Below, one piece after another: positions 8,358-17,134 of a stretch of 47,632 nt of DNA (positions are counted from its first letter, which is position 1; each line of letters starts with the position of its first letter). Under the pieces are notes generated by a model. The model saw only the letters and a program-made list of their open reading frames with translations. It was not told the DNA's origin and searched no databases. The stretch is from DATKCN01 sp035513175 (GTDB lineage Bacteria; Chloroflexota; Chloroflexia; Thermomicrobiales; CFX8). The stretch is taken from positions 1 through 47,632 of the forward strand of contig DATKCN010000158.1 of assembly GCA_035513175.1 (NCBI GenBank), in the 5' to 3' direction. The position numbers and the translations under genes are program-made.

Positions 8358-8836
8358 GCACTGGGACCGAACGTCGTCAACGCACCCCGTCGCCCACGCG
8401 CTCGCCAGCGCGCGGCAACGACGCGACGCCCGCCGCGGCCGCGCGACCGATGAACGCCGCCATGATGTTTTCGGTCGTCGCGTTGACGATAACGGTCGTC
8501 GGCCTGCTGTATCTCGTTCAGACTGCGCAGGTGGCCAGCCTCGGCTATGAGGCGACGCGGCTGGAGCAGGAGCGGGCTGCGGCGGCGCTCGAGAACCAGC
8601 AGCTGACCTACGAGGTGGCGAGCCTGGAGGCGTTGCCACGCATCGAGCGGCTGGCGGTCGACACGCTCGACATGCAGGCGGTGCGCGCGCGAATCTTTGT
8701 GGTTGTGCCACTCCCGCCCCGGGACGATCTGTCATTGCCCGAGCCCGTGACGCGGCCGGAGCAGTCGCTGGCGCTGCGCGTCTGGGAGCGGCTGACCGGC
8801 CAGTCGACTGCCACGAACATGGGAGGCGAGCCGTGA
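8354..8836 (+). CDS. FtsL-like septum protein
   Basis: A 160-residue bitopic protein fits FtsL, the divisome scaffold that works with FtsQ/DivIB and the septal PBP. About 35 cytoplasmic residues rich in Arg/Pro precede one membrane segment (MMFSVVALTITVVGLLYLV). A periplasmic coiled coil follows (ATRLEQERAAAALENQQLTYEVASLE), and then the IERLAVDTLDMQ region seen at the end of FtsL/DivIC domains. Sequence conservation is low in this family, so position between rsmH and ftsI carries much weight. It overlaps both neighbours by four bases. Confidence 0.8.
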   Translation: MSTGTERRQRTPSPTRSPARGNDATPAAAARPMNAAMMFSVVALTITVVGLLYLVQTAQVASLGYEATRLEQERAAAALENQQLTYEVASLEALPRIERLAVDTLDMQAVRARIFVVVPLPPRDDLSLPEPVTRPEQSLALRVWERLTGQSTATNMGGEP

Positions 8837-10572
8837 GTGGCGCGCCCCCGGCCCGGCGACCCCGCAACGACGTCCCCCGCTACCGCGTCTGGTCGGTGAT
8901 GGTCGTTTTCCTGCTGTTCGTCAGCGCCATCAGCTACCGCGTCGTCGGCGTCCAGGTCGTGCGCTCCGAGGAGTTCGGACGCTGGGCCGTCGCCGAGCGC
9001 ACGCGGGAAAACGTCGCGGCGGCCCGGCGGGGCGAGGTCTACGATGCGCGCGGCGTCCGGCTGGCGACGAACGTGCCGTCGAACCGCGTCTCGGCGATTC
9101 TGAGCCAGATTGACGACACGCGCCGCACGGCGGAGCTGCTGTCTCCGCTCATCGGGCGCACGGTTGAGGACATCGACAGCGCGCTGAATGAGCCGGAGCT
9201 CGAATGGGTGCTGCTGGCGCGGCGTCTGACGCCGGAAGTGTCGGCACAGATCGTGGCGCTGGGTATTGAGGGCATCGTGCTCGACCCGGAGCCAAGCCGC
9301 ATGTACCCGTTCGGCACGTTCGCGTCGCACGTGCTCGGTTTCACGACCTACGACCTGAGGGGCGCCTACGGCGTCGAGGGCCACTACGATGACGTGCTCG
9401 GCGGCTCCCCCGGCAAGCTGCTGGGGGAGCGCGACGGCGCGGGTAACCTGATCGCTCTGTCGCAGTCGTCGTGGGACTCCCCCATCGACGGAGCGGACAT
9501 CGTGCTGACGCTCGACAGCGCGGTGCAGTACGCGATTGAGCGGATTCTCGCGGACGTCGTCGCGGAACAGAGCGCGGCGGGCGGGACGATTATCGTGCAG
9601 CACACGCAATCGGGCGCGATTCTGGGCATGGCCAGCCTGCAAACGTTCGACCCGAATACCTTCAATCTGATCGACGACCCCACGATCTTCCTCAATCCGG
9701 CGATTTCGATGGTGTACGAGCCGGGCTCGACCTTCAAATCGGTCGTCATGGCGATCGGACTCGACGACGGCGTTGTTTACCCAGACACGCTGTTCAATGA
9801 CGATCCCGGCTATTTCGCCGTGTCGGGACACCCGGCGATTACGAACAGCCAGGGGATCGTCTACGGCGCCCAGACGATGACGCAGGTGCTGGAGCAATCG
9901 GCCAACCTCGGCGCCATCTTCGTAGCCCAGAAGATTGGCCGCGACCGTTTCTACCAGCGGCTGGTCGAGTTCGGGTTCGGTTACGAGACCGGCGTCGACC
10001 TGCAGGGCGAAGAGGTAGGCATCCTCACGCTGCCGATGGGGGCAGGCTGGAACGACGTCCTGTTCTATACCAACTCGTTCGGGCAGGGCATCGCCGTGAC
10101 GCCGTTGCAGCTCGTGAACGCTGTCTCCGCGCTCGGCAATGGCGGCCGGCTGATGCAGCCGTACATCGTCGCTGAAGTGCGCGGCGCGGACGGCACGATC
10201 ATCACGCAACCGACGGTCATCCGGCAGGTGATCTCCGAGGAGACATCGGCGATGATGCGCATGATGCTGGAATCGGCGGTGCTGCATGGCACCGGCGAAC
10301 TGGCGGCAGTCGAAGGCTATCGAATCGGGGCCAAGACGGGCACGGCGCAGATTCCATCCCCCAACGGGGGCTATATCGAGGATGCCACGATCGCATCAAT
10401 CGTCGGCTTCGCGCCGATCGAGAACCCGCTGTTCACGGTGCTGGTGAAGATCGACTGGCCGAAAGAGCTGTTCTCGGGTCAGGAAGTGAGCGCTCCGGTC
10501 ATGGCCCGTGTCTTCGAGGAACTGTTCCTGCTGTACGGGATTGCGCCATTCGCGGCACAGGGGGCGCCATGA
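8833..10572 (+). CDS. ftsI: Septal penicillin-binding protein (FtsI/PBP2-type transpeptidase)
   Basis: This class B PBP cross-links septal peptidoglycan. The 579-residue protein has a short cytoplasmic tail, one membrane anchor (MVVFLLFVSAISYRVVGVQVV), a dimerisation domain with RGEVYDARGVRLATN, and a transpeptidase domain. All three catalytic motifs are present: SxxK as S299-T-F-K, SxN as S356-A-N, and KTG as K501-T-G-T-A-Q. No C-terminal PASTA repeats are visible, unlike many Gram-positive homologues. The start is GTG in a GTGA overlap with ftsL. Its partner SEDS polymerase is FtsW, encoded at 14406. Confidence 0.94.
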   Translation: MSGAPPARRPRNDVPRYRVWSVMVVFLLFVSAISYRVVGVQVVRSEEFGRWAVAERTRENVAAARRGEVYDARGVRLATNVPSNRVSAILSQIDDTRRTAELLSPLIGRTVEDIDSALNEPELEWVLLARRLTPEVSAQIVALGIEGIVLDPEPSRMYPFGTFASHVLGFTTYDLRGAYGVEGHYDDVLGGSPGKLLGERDGAGNLIALSQSSWDSPIDGADIVLTLDSAVQYAIERILADVVAEQSAAGGTIIVQHTQSGAILGMASLQTFDPNTFNLIDDPTIFLNPAISMVYEPGSTFKSVVMAIGLDDGVVYPDTLFNDDPGYFAVSGHPAITNSQGIVYGAQTMTQVLEQSANLGAIFVAQKIGRDRFYQRLVEFGFGYETGVDLQGEEVGILTLPMGAGWNDVLFYTNSFGQGIAVTPLQLVNAVSALGNGGRLMQPYIVAEVRGADGTIITQPTVIRQVISEETSAMMRMMLESAVLHGTGELAAVEGYRIGAKTGTAQIPSPNGGYIEDATIASIVGFAPIENPLFTVLVKIDWPKELFSGQEVSAPVMARVFEELFLLYGIAPFAAQGAP

Positions 10573-11963
10573 TCCGAGTGCATGACGTTATTGCGGGGAC
10601 CGGCGGACGAATTGCCGGCGATCTATCGCCTAATCAGCTGTTCACGCGCGTCGTGCACGACTCGCGCGACATCCAGCCGGGAGACCTGTTCGTGGCGGTG
10701 CGCGGCGAGACGATGGACGGTCATCGCTTCGTGCCGGACGCGCTGGAAAACGGCGCGGCGGCTGTGCTGGTGCGCGAGTCGTGGCATGCCCGTTACGACC
10801 TCGGCGATCTGCCGGTCATCGTCGTGCCGGACACGCTGGCCGCGCTGCAAACGCTGGCCGCTTACTGGCGCGCGCTCTACGACCTGACGGTGATCGGCAT
10901 TACCGGCAGCATCGGGAAGTCCAGCACCAAGGAGGTCGTCGCGGCGGTGGCGGCGTCGCGCTTCAACGTCACGCGCAGCGTCAAGAGCTACAACAACGAG
11001 ATCGGGCTGCCGCTCAGCGTGCTGGAGATCACGCCCGACACCGAAGTCGTCGTGCTGGAGATGGGTGGCGCCTACGCGTTCGGCGAGATTTCAGATCTGG
11101 CGAAAGTCGCGCGTCCAACCATCGGGGTCGTCACCAACGTCTCCCACTCACACCTGGGTCGCATGGGCTCGCTGGAGGCGATCGCCGAAACGAAGGCCGA
11201 GCTGGTCGACGCGCTGCCGGAAGACGGGGTCGCGATTCTCAACGTCGACGATCAGCGCGTGCGCCGCATGTTCGACCGCGCCTCGTGCCGGGTGGTGCTG
11301 TACGGGCTGGACGCGGCGGCGGACGTGCGGGCGGTCGATCTGGAGAGTCACGGGCTGGACGGCATCAGCTTCACCCTCGTGCGAGGCGATGACCGCGTGT
11401 CCGTGCGTGTGCCGTTGCTCGGGCGTCACAGCGTCCACACGGCGCTGGTCGGCTTCACGGTCGGGTTCGAGCTGGGGCTGGCGGTCCCCGAGATCCTGCG
11501 CGGGTTCGAGCAGCCGCACATTCAGCTGCGGCTGTTGCTGACACCGGGGATTAACGGCTGCACGCTGCTCGACGACTCCTACAACGCCAACCCGACGTCG
11601 AGCTTCGCCGCGCTGGCGCTACTACGCGAGCTGACCGCGACACGGCGCATCGCGGTGTTCGGGGACATGCTGGAGCTGGGCGAATTCGAGGAGGAGGCGC
11701 ACCGCATGGTCGGCGGTCGGGCGGCCGAGGTCGTGGATGCCCTGTACACCGTCGGCGACCGGGCGCGCGTCATCGCGGACGAGGCGCGGCGGATCGACGA
11801 CACGCTGCCGATCTCGTCGTTCGATGACAAGCAGGCGCTCGCCGATGCGCTGCAGCGGGAACTACGAGCAGGGGATCTCGTGCTGATCAAGGGGTCGCGG
11901 GGCGTGCAGCTGGAGACGGTCGTCGCGGCGCTCAGGTCCCCGGAAGGGCAGGATCAGGATTGA
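10569..11963 (+). CDS. murF: UDP-N-acetylmuramoyl-tripeptide--D-alanyl-D-alanine ligase MurF
   Basis: MurF adds D-Ala-D-Ala to the UDP-MurNAc-tripeptide with ATP. The 464-residue protein has the N-terminal MurF domain (LFVAVRGETMDGHRFV) and the central ATPase loop GITGSIGKSSTKE with K117. It also has the NEIGLPLSVL motif typical of MurF and the C-terminal ligase domain with DDSYNANPTS and VFGDMLELG. MurE normally lies between ftsI and murF, but the two genes overlap by four bases here. The N-terminal domain and D(D/A)YNANP motif fit MurF rather than MurE. Confidence 0.95.
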   Translation: MIRVHDVIAGTGGRIAGDLSPNQLFTRVVHDSRDIQPGDLFVAVRGETMDGHRFVPDALENGAAAVLVRESWHARYDLGDLPVIVVPDTLAALQTLAAYWRALYDLTVIGITGSIGKSSTKEVVAAVAASRFNVTRSVKSYNNEIGLPLSVLEITPDTEVVVLEMGGAYAFGEISDLAKVARPTIGVVTNVSHSHLGRMGSLEAIAETKAELVDALPEDGVAILNVDDQRVRRMFDRASCRVVLYGLDAAADVRAVDLESHGLDGISFTLVRGDDRVSVRVPLLGRHSVHTALVGFTVGFELGLAVPEILRGFEQPHIQLRLLLTPGINGCTLLDDSYNANPTSSFAALALLRELTATRRIAVFGDMLELGEFEEEAHRMVGGRAAEVVDALYTVGDRARVIADEARRIDDTLPISSFDDKQALADALQRELRAGDLVLIKGSRGVQLETVVAALRSPEGQDQD

Positions 11964-12997
11964 TCCTGTCGCTCGCGGTCGCCTTCGTGGAGATACGGTC
12001 CACGTCCGATTCGTTGCTGCCGCGCGACCCGCTCGACAATCTGGCGCTGTCGCTGGGCCTGTCCGGCGTGGCCTTCATCGTGGCGCTGATCGCTGGACGG
12101 CCCTACATCGAATTCCTGAAGCTGCGCCGCGTCGGTAAGCAGATTCGCATCGACGGCCCGGAAGGCCACCAGATCAAGACCGGCACGCCGACGATGGGTG
12201 GCGTGCAGTTCACCTCGACGGTCGTGGTGCTGACGCTGATGTTCAACACCTGGGGACGGCTCTCGATGCTGCTGCCGCTGGGCGTCCTGATCGGTTGTTC
12301 GGTGCTGGGCGGCATCGACGACCGGCTCAACCTCGTCGGCGGGCAGAACACGGGGCTCACCGCCCGCTTCAAGATGATCTGGCTGCTGCTCTTCGCCGTG
12401 CTGACGGCGCTGGTGCTCTACTACCCGCTGGGGCTGCACCGAATGTATGTGCCGTTCCTGGGGCAATTCGAGATCGGCCTGTTCTACCTGCCAATCGCGG
12501 TGATCGCCATCGTCGGCACGGCCAACGCGGTCAACCTTACCGACGGTCTCGACACGCTGGCCGGCGGGACGGCGGCGGTCGCGTTCACCGCCTACGGCAT
12601 CATCGCGTTTCTGCAGGGGCAGGTGCAGGTCGTGACCTTCTGCTTCATGATGGTCGGGGCGCTCTTCGGATTTCTGTGGTTCAACGCGCACCCGGCGCAG
12701 CTCTTCATGGGGGACACCGGCTCGCTGGCGCTGGGGGCGTCGCTCGCCACGGCGGCGTTCATGACCGGCCAGTGGCTGCTGCTGCCGATCGTCGGCTTCG
12801 TGTTCTTCGCCGAGACCATCTCGGTGATGCTGCAGGTGCTGTATTTCAAGGCGACCAGGGGCAAGCGGCTGTTCAAAATGACGCCGCTGCATCACCACTT
12901 CGAGCTGCTCGGCTGGTCGGAGACGCAGATCACGTTGCGCTTCTGGCTGGTCGGCATGATGGCCGGCCTGCTAGGCGTGGCATTGGCGCTGGTATGA
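11960..12997 (+). CDS. mraY: Phospho-N-acetylmuramoyl-pentapeptide-transferase MraY
   Basis: MraY transfers phospho-MurNAc-pentapeptide to undecaprenyl phosphate, making lipid I at the cytoplasmic membrane. The 345-residue polytopic protein has TPTMGGVQF, the catalytic Asp pair in GGIDDRLNLVG, NAVNLTDGLDTLAGG, MGDTGSLALGA and the HHHFELLGWSE loop, all diagnostic of MraY. I count roughly ten hydrophobic segments. The start is TTG at 11960 in a TTGA overlap with murF. No stronger start fits, because the preceding in-frame sequence belongs to murF. It overlaps murD by four bases. Confidence 0.95.
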   Translation: MILSLAVAFVEIRSTSDSLLPRDPLDNLALSLGLSGVAFIVALIAGRPYIEFLKLRRVGKQIRIDGPEGHQIKTGTPTMGGVQFTSTVVVLTLMFNTWGRLSMLLPLGVLIGCSVLGGIDDRLNLVGGQNTGLTARFKMIWLLLFAVLTALVLYYPLGLHRMYVPFLGQFEIGLFYLPIAVIAIVGTANAVNLTDGLDTLAGGTAAVAFTAYGIIAFLQGQVQVVTFCFMMVGALFGFLWFNAHPAQLFMGDTGSLALGASLATAAFMTGQWLLLPIVGFVFFAETISVMLQVLYFKATRGKRLFKMTPLHHHFELLGWSETQITLRFWLVGMMAGLLGVALALV

Positions 12998-14409
12998 GCG
13001 GGTGGCGGGGCGAGCTGCAGCTTGAGGGACGACGCGCGCTGCTGCTCGGACTTGGCAGCCGGCAGGGCGGGCTCGGCGTGGCGCGTTACCTGGTCGAACA
13101 GGGCGCGCGGGTGCGCGTCACCGACCAGCGGGCTGAGCACGAGCTGCGCGAGTCTCTCGCGGCGCTTCGCGATCTGCCGATCGAGTACACGCTGGGCCGG
13201 CACGAGGACGCGGACATTCGCTGGGCGGACGTGATCGTCCGCAATCCGGCCGTGCCGCGCGAGTCGGAATGGCTGCTGCTGGCGCGCGATCTCGACAAGC
13301 CGATTGAGATGGAGATGACGCTCTTCTTCCGCGCCTGCCAGGGCGCGATCGCGGGCGTGACCGGCACGAAGGGCAAGACGACCGTCACGACGCTGCTGGC
13401 GGCCATGCTGCGCCAGGGCCGGCCGCACGCCGTACTGGCCGGGAACATGGGTGTGTCCGCGTTGTCCCAGCTGAACGCGATCTCCCGGGGCACGCCGGTC
13501 GCCATCGAGCTGTCGTCGTTCCAGCTCGAAGGGCTTGACGAGCGTCGCATGTCGCCGCCGGTGGCCGTGCTGACCAACCTGTCACCCGACCATCTCGACC
13601 GCTATCCGTCGTTCGGGGAGTACGCGCGGACCAAAGCAGCGATCTTCGCCCACCAGCGTCCGAATGACTGGGCCATCGTCGAGGACGGCGCGCTGCCCGA
13701 GTCGATCGAGGGGACGATTGCCGGTCGCCGGGCGACGTTTGGGACGCGTCGGAGTCCGGACGCCGGCCACGCGCTATGGGTCGAGAACGGACGCTTCTGC
13801 GGACGCTGGGACGGCGCGCCGGTTGACCTGGGACCGGCAGCGGGCCTGCGCGTGCCTGGCGAGCACTCGCGGCTCAACGCGCTGGCTGCCGCGGCGGCCG
13901 CGCTGGCGATGGGCGCGACGGCCGGGGACATCCAGCGCGCGATCGCCGGATTCGGCGGGGTTCCGCATCGCCTGGAGCGGGTGGCGATGATTGCGGGCGT
14001 GGAGTACGTGAACGACACGGCGGCGACGGCCCCGGCGGCGGCCATCGCGGCGCTGCGGGCCTTCGCGGGCCGCGAGATCGTCGCGATCGCCGGAGGGTCG
14101 GAAAAGAAGCTATCGCTGGAGCCGCTGGCCGGCGCGCTCGTGGCCTCCGCGTCCGCCGTCGTGCTGCTTGAAGGGGGCGCGACGCCCGCGCTGGAGCGGC
14201 TGCTCCGGGAGCGCGGGCATCGGTCGATCGCGGGACCGTTCGGCTCGATGGAAGCGGCGGTGGCGCGCGCGAGCGAGCTGGCGCGGCCCGGCGCTTTGGT
14301 GCTGCTGTCTCCGGGAACCGCCAGCTTCGGGATGTTCCGTGACGAGTTCCACCGGGGCGAGGCGTTCCGCGCGGCGGTCGGCGCGCTGGAACGGGCGTGC
14401 GCGACATGA
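12994..14409 (+). CDS. murD: UDP-N-acetylmuramoylalanine--D-glutamate ligase MurD
   Basis: MurD adds D-glutamate to UDP-MurNAc-L-Ala. The 471-residue protein opens with a Rossmann-like domain (GRRALLLGLGSRQGGLGVARYL) that binds the UDP moiety. The ATPase motif GVTGTKGKTT (K128), the ELSSFQLEGL segment and LTNLSPDHLDRYPSF follow, and then the C-terminal ligase domain with NDTAATAPAAAIAAL. The frame is open far upstream inside mraY, but the ATG at 12994 in an ATGA overlap and the family N-terminus fix the start. Confidence 0.94.
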   Translation: MSGWRGELQLEGRRALLLGLGSRQGGLGVARYLVEQGARVRVTDQRAEHELRESLAALRDLPIEYTLGRHEDADIRWADVIVRNPAVPRESEWLLLARDLDKPIEMEMTLFFRACQGAIAGVTGTKGKTTVTTLLAAMLRQGRPHAVLAGNMGVSALSQLNAISRGTPVAIELSSFQLEGLDERRMSPPVAVLTNLSPDHLDRYPSFGEYARTKAAIFAHQRPNDWAIVEDGALPESIEGTIAGRRATFGTRRSPDAGHALWVENGRFCGRWDGAPVDLGPAAGLRVPGEHSRLNALAAAAAALAMGATAGDIQRAIAGFGGVPHRLERVAMIAGVEYVNDTAATAPAAAIAALRAFAGREIVAIAGGSEKKLSLEPLAGALVASASAVVLLEGGATPALERLLRERGHRSIAGPFGSMEAAVARASELARPGALVLLSPGTASFGMFRDEFHRGEAFRAAVGALERACAT

Positions 14410-15755
14410 CAGGCACACGGATGTCGACCCCGCGCGGCCGCGCCAGGGCCCGCTACCACGACCCCGAATGGTGGCTGCTGTCGGTGCTGCTCATGCTCGT
14501 GATGTTCGGGACGGTGATGGTTTTCTCGGCGTCGTTCCCGGATGTCGCCGTCGAGGAGGGGCTGGCGCGCTACAGCGTGCTCGTTCGCCAGCTCGTCTAC
14601 GTCGCGGTGGGCTGCGCCGGGCTGATCGTCGCCATGCGCATCGACTACCACGCGTACTACCGCCATTCGTTCTGGATGATGCTGGGCATCGTGGCGCTGC
14701 TCATGGCGCTGGTCTTCATGCCCGGCGTTGGCACGGAGGTGTTCGGCGCGAAGCGCTGGATCATTATCGGGCCGCTGTCATTTCAGCCCAGCGAGCTGGC
14801 CAAGCCGCTGATGATCCTGTACATGGCGAGCTGGCTGTCGGCCAAGGGCAAGCGGGTCACGTCGTTCTCGCACGGGCTGGTGCAGTTTTCAGTCGTCATG
14901 GGGCTGCTGGTCGGGCTGGTCATGCTGGAGCCGGACCTCGGGACGTCCGCGCTGCTGGTGACGGTCGGCGTCGCAATGTTTTTCGTTGCCGGGGCCCAAC
15001 CGGTGCAGTTCGCCAGCTTCCTCATCCTCGGCGCGACGGCGTTCCTGACGATGGCCCTCTCCGCGCCATATCGCCGGGAGCGCATTTTCGTCTTCCTGAA
15101 TCCGGACGCCGACGTGCAGAACCTGGGCTGGCAGCTCTACCAGGCTCGGCTGGCGCTGGGTTCCGGCGGGTTGCTGGGGTTGGGTCTGGGCGCCAGCCGG
15201 CAAAAATTTTCCTGGCTGCCCGCCGCGCACAATGACGCCATTTTCGCCGTCATCGGCGAGGAGCTCGGGCTGATCGGCTGCGGGTTTGTCGTGATGCTGT
15301 TCTGCGCAATCGCGTACCGCGGCTACAAGATCGCCACCCGCGCGCCGGACTCGTTTGGGACGCTGATCGCGGTCGGCATCACGACCTGGCTGATCTTCCA
15401 GGCAGCTTTCAACATCGGCGGCATCACGACTGCGATTCCGTTCACCGGCATCCCGCTGCCGTTTATCTCTGCGGGCGGCACGTCGCTGGTCGTGTCGATG
15501 ACCGCGCTTGGCGTCCTGCTGAACGTGTCGCGGCAGACGCTCTCCGCCGCCGAGCTGGCGCCGACAACGGAGGGCGGCAGGCTGCCCCGCAAGCGCACGG
15601 CAACGCGCCAACACACGCGCGAATTCCACCCGACGCGGCGCAGGTCCACACGCGCGCCGTCGCGTCCCGCTCCGATGCGGGGCGAGGCGTTCGGGAGGGC
15701 GGCGTCCGATGGCGGCCGGTCGCCCGGCGGGATGGGTGGCGGGAGTCGCCGGTGA
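14406..15755 (+). CDS. ftsW: Cell division SEDS glycosyltransferase FtsW
   Basis: FtsW is the SEDS-family polymerase of septal glycan strands and partner of the FtsI-type PBP. The 449-residue protein has about ten membrane segments. Family motifs include GAKRWIIIGPLSFQPSELAK, EPDLGTSALL, GWQLYQARLALGSGG, NDAIFAVIGEELGLIG and PFISAGGTSLVVSM. An unusually long, Arg/Pro-rich tail of about 70 residues follows the last segment and should lie in the cytoplasm. The ATG at 14406 gives an ATGA overlap with murD; a GTG at 14397 is possible. murG, commonly next to ftsW, is absent, and murC follows directly. Confidence 0.94.
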   Translation: MTGTRMSTPRGRARARYHDPEWWLLSVLLMLVMFGTVMVFSASFPDVAVEEGLARYSVLVRQLVYVAVGCAGLIVAMRIDYHAYYRHSFWMMLGIVALLMALVFMPGVGTEVFGAKRWIIIGPLSFQPSELAKPLMILYMASWLSAKGKRVTSFSHGLVQFSVVMGLLVGLVMLEPDLGTSALLVTVGVAMFFVAGAQPVQFASFLILGATAFLTMALSAPYRRERIFVFLNPDADVQNLGWQLYQARLALGSGGLLGLGLGASRQKFSWLPAAHNDAIFAVIGEELGLIGCGFVVMLFCAIAYRGYKIATRAPDSFGTLIAVGITTWLIFQAAFNIGGITTAIPFTGIPLPFISAGGTSLVVSMTALGVLLNVSRQTLSAAELAPTTEGGRLPRKRTATRQHTREFHPTRRRSTRAPSRPAPMRGEAFGRAASDGGRSPGGMGGGSRR

Positions 15756-17134
15756 GCGGCAGCCCGTTCGACCCGTCCGCGATCCGACTGCCGGAGCCGC
15801 CCGCGCGCGCGCACTTCGTCGGCATCGGCGGCGTCGGCGTCAGCGCGCTGGCGCGCATGCTGCGGGCGCGTGGGCACGACGTGTCCGGCTCGGACCTTTC
15901 CGAGTCAGCGGGCACGCGTGAGCTGGCGGCGGAAGGCGTCGCGGTCGCGATCGGGCACGACGCGGCCAACGTCACGGGAGCGGCCGTGGTCGTGACGACC
16001 TCCGCCGCGCGAGACGACAACGTGGAGCTCAAGGCGGCGCGCGAACAGGGCATTCCGGTCGTCAAGCGCGCGGCGCTGCTCGGCCTGCTGGCAAACGACC
16101 GCCTGTGCCTGGCCGTGGCCGGGACGCACGGGAAGTCGACGACCTGCGGCATGGCCGCGCTGGCGCTGGAACGGGCCGGACAGTCTCCGTCGTTCGCGGT
16201 GGGCGCGACTGTGCGCGAGCTCGGCACGAACGCGCGGCAGGGCAGCGGCGACGTCTTCGTCGTCGAGGCGGACGAGTACGATTACTCGTTCCTCTGGTTG
16301 CGGCCCCGGGTGGCGATCGTGACCAACATCGAGCACGACCACCCCGACATCTTCCCCGACTTCGACTCCGTGCTGGACGCCTTCGCGCGCTTCGTGCGAG
16401 GCGTCACGCCGGGAGGGCAGCTCGTGATCGCCGCCGACGATGCCGGCTGCCGTGTGCTGCTTGAGCGGTTCGCGTTGCCCGACGGCGTTGCGGCCGTGAC
16501 GTTTGGGGAGCGGGACGCGGACTGGACGATCGATCCCGGCGGCGTCGTGAGGGGACCGTCCGGAGAAGTGTTCGCCTTGCGGCTGTCCGTGCCAGGCAGG
16601 CACAATCAGCGCAATGCGCTGTCCGTGCTGGCGGCCGCGTCGGGGTTAGGGATCGATCCCGTCGCGCTCGTGCCGGGGCTTGAGTCGTTCGGCGGGGTCA
16701 GCCGCCGCTTCGAGACGCTGGCGGATTCGCCGGCCTTGACCGTCGTTAGTGACTACGCGCATCATCCGACCGAGGTTGCCGCGACGATCGAGGCAGCCCG
16801 CGAACGATTTCCCAACCGGAGAGTGCTCGCCGTGTTTCAGCCGCACACTTACTCTCGAACCAGGCTGCTGCTGGACGAGTTCGCGTCGGCGCTCGACCAG
16901 GCCGATGTCGTCGTGCTGGCGGACATCTATCGCTCGCGGGAAACTGACACGCTGGGGGTCTCGTCATCCGACATTGCCAGCCGGATGCGGCGCCGGCCGT
17001 CGCTCGCCGGATCTCCGGAAGACGCGACGACTGTGGCGCGACGTCTCATGCGTGACGGTGACGTGGCACTCGTCATGGGCGCTGGCGACATTCACCAGAC
17101 CGCCGAGGCACTCGCGGCAGGGGACGCGTCATGA
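15752..17134 (+). CDS. murC: UDP-N-acetylmuramate--L-alanine ligase MurC
   Basis: MurC adds the first amino acid, L-alanine, to UDP-MurNAc. The 460-residue protein starts with the Rossmann motif HFVGIGGVGVSALARML and the GSDLSES strand. It carries the ATPase motif GTHGKSTT (K128), then EADEYDYSFLWL and VTNIEHDHPDIF. The C-terminal domain has VVSDYAHHPTEVAATIEAAR and FQPHTYSRT. These separate it from MurD. The start is GTG in a GTGA overlap with ftsW, and the end overlaps murB by four bases. Confidence 0.95.
   Translation: MSGSPFDPSAIRLPEPPARAHFVGIGGVGVSALARMLRARGHDVSGSDLSESAGTRELAAEGVAVAIGHDAANVTGAAVVVTTSAARDDNVELKAAREQGIPVVKRAALLGLLANDRLCLAVAGTHGKSTTCGMAALALERAGQSPSFAVGATVRELGTNARQGSGDVFVVEADEYDYSFLWLRPRVAIVTNIEHDHPDIFPDFDSVLDAFARFVRGVTPGGQLVIAADDAGCRVLLERFALPDGVAAVTFGERDADWTIDPGGVVRGPSGEVFALRLSVPGRHNQRNALSVLAAASGLGIDPVALVPGLESFGGVSRRFETLADSPALTVVSDYAHHPTEVAATIEAARERFPNRRVLAVFQPHTYSRTRLLLDEFASALDQADVVVLADIYRSRETDTLGVSSSDIASRMRRRPSLAGSPEDATTVARRLMRDGDVALVMGAGDIHQTAEALAAGDAS

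Noticed and set aside
8608..10287. Minus-strand open frame of 559 residues opposite ftsI
   Set aside because: It is His/Arg-rich with no recognisable motif and lies wholly opposite ftsL/ftsI, which carry all expected motifs.
12295..12993. Upstream extension of the murD frame
   Set aside because: It lies inside mraY in another frame. The MurD family N-terminus and the ATGA overlap place the start at 12994.
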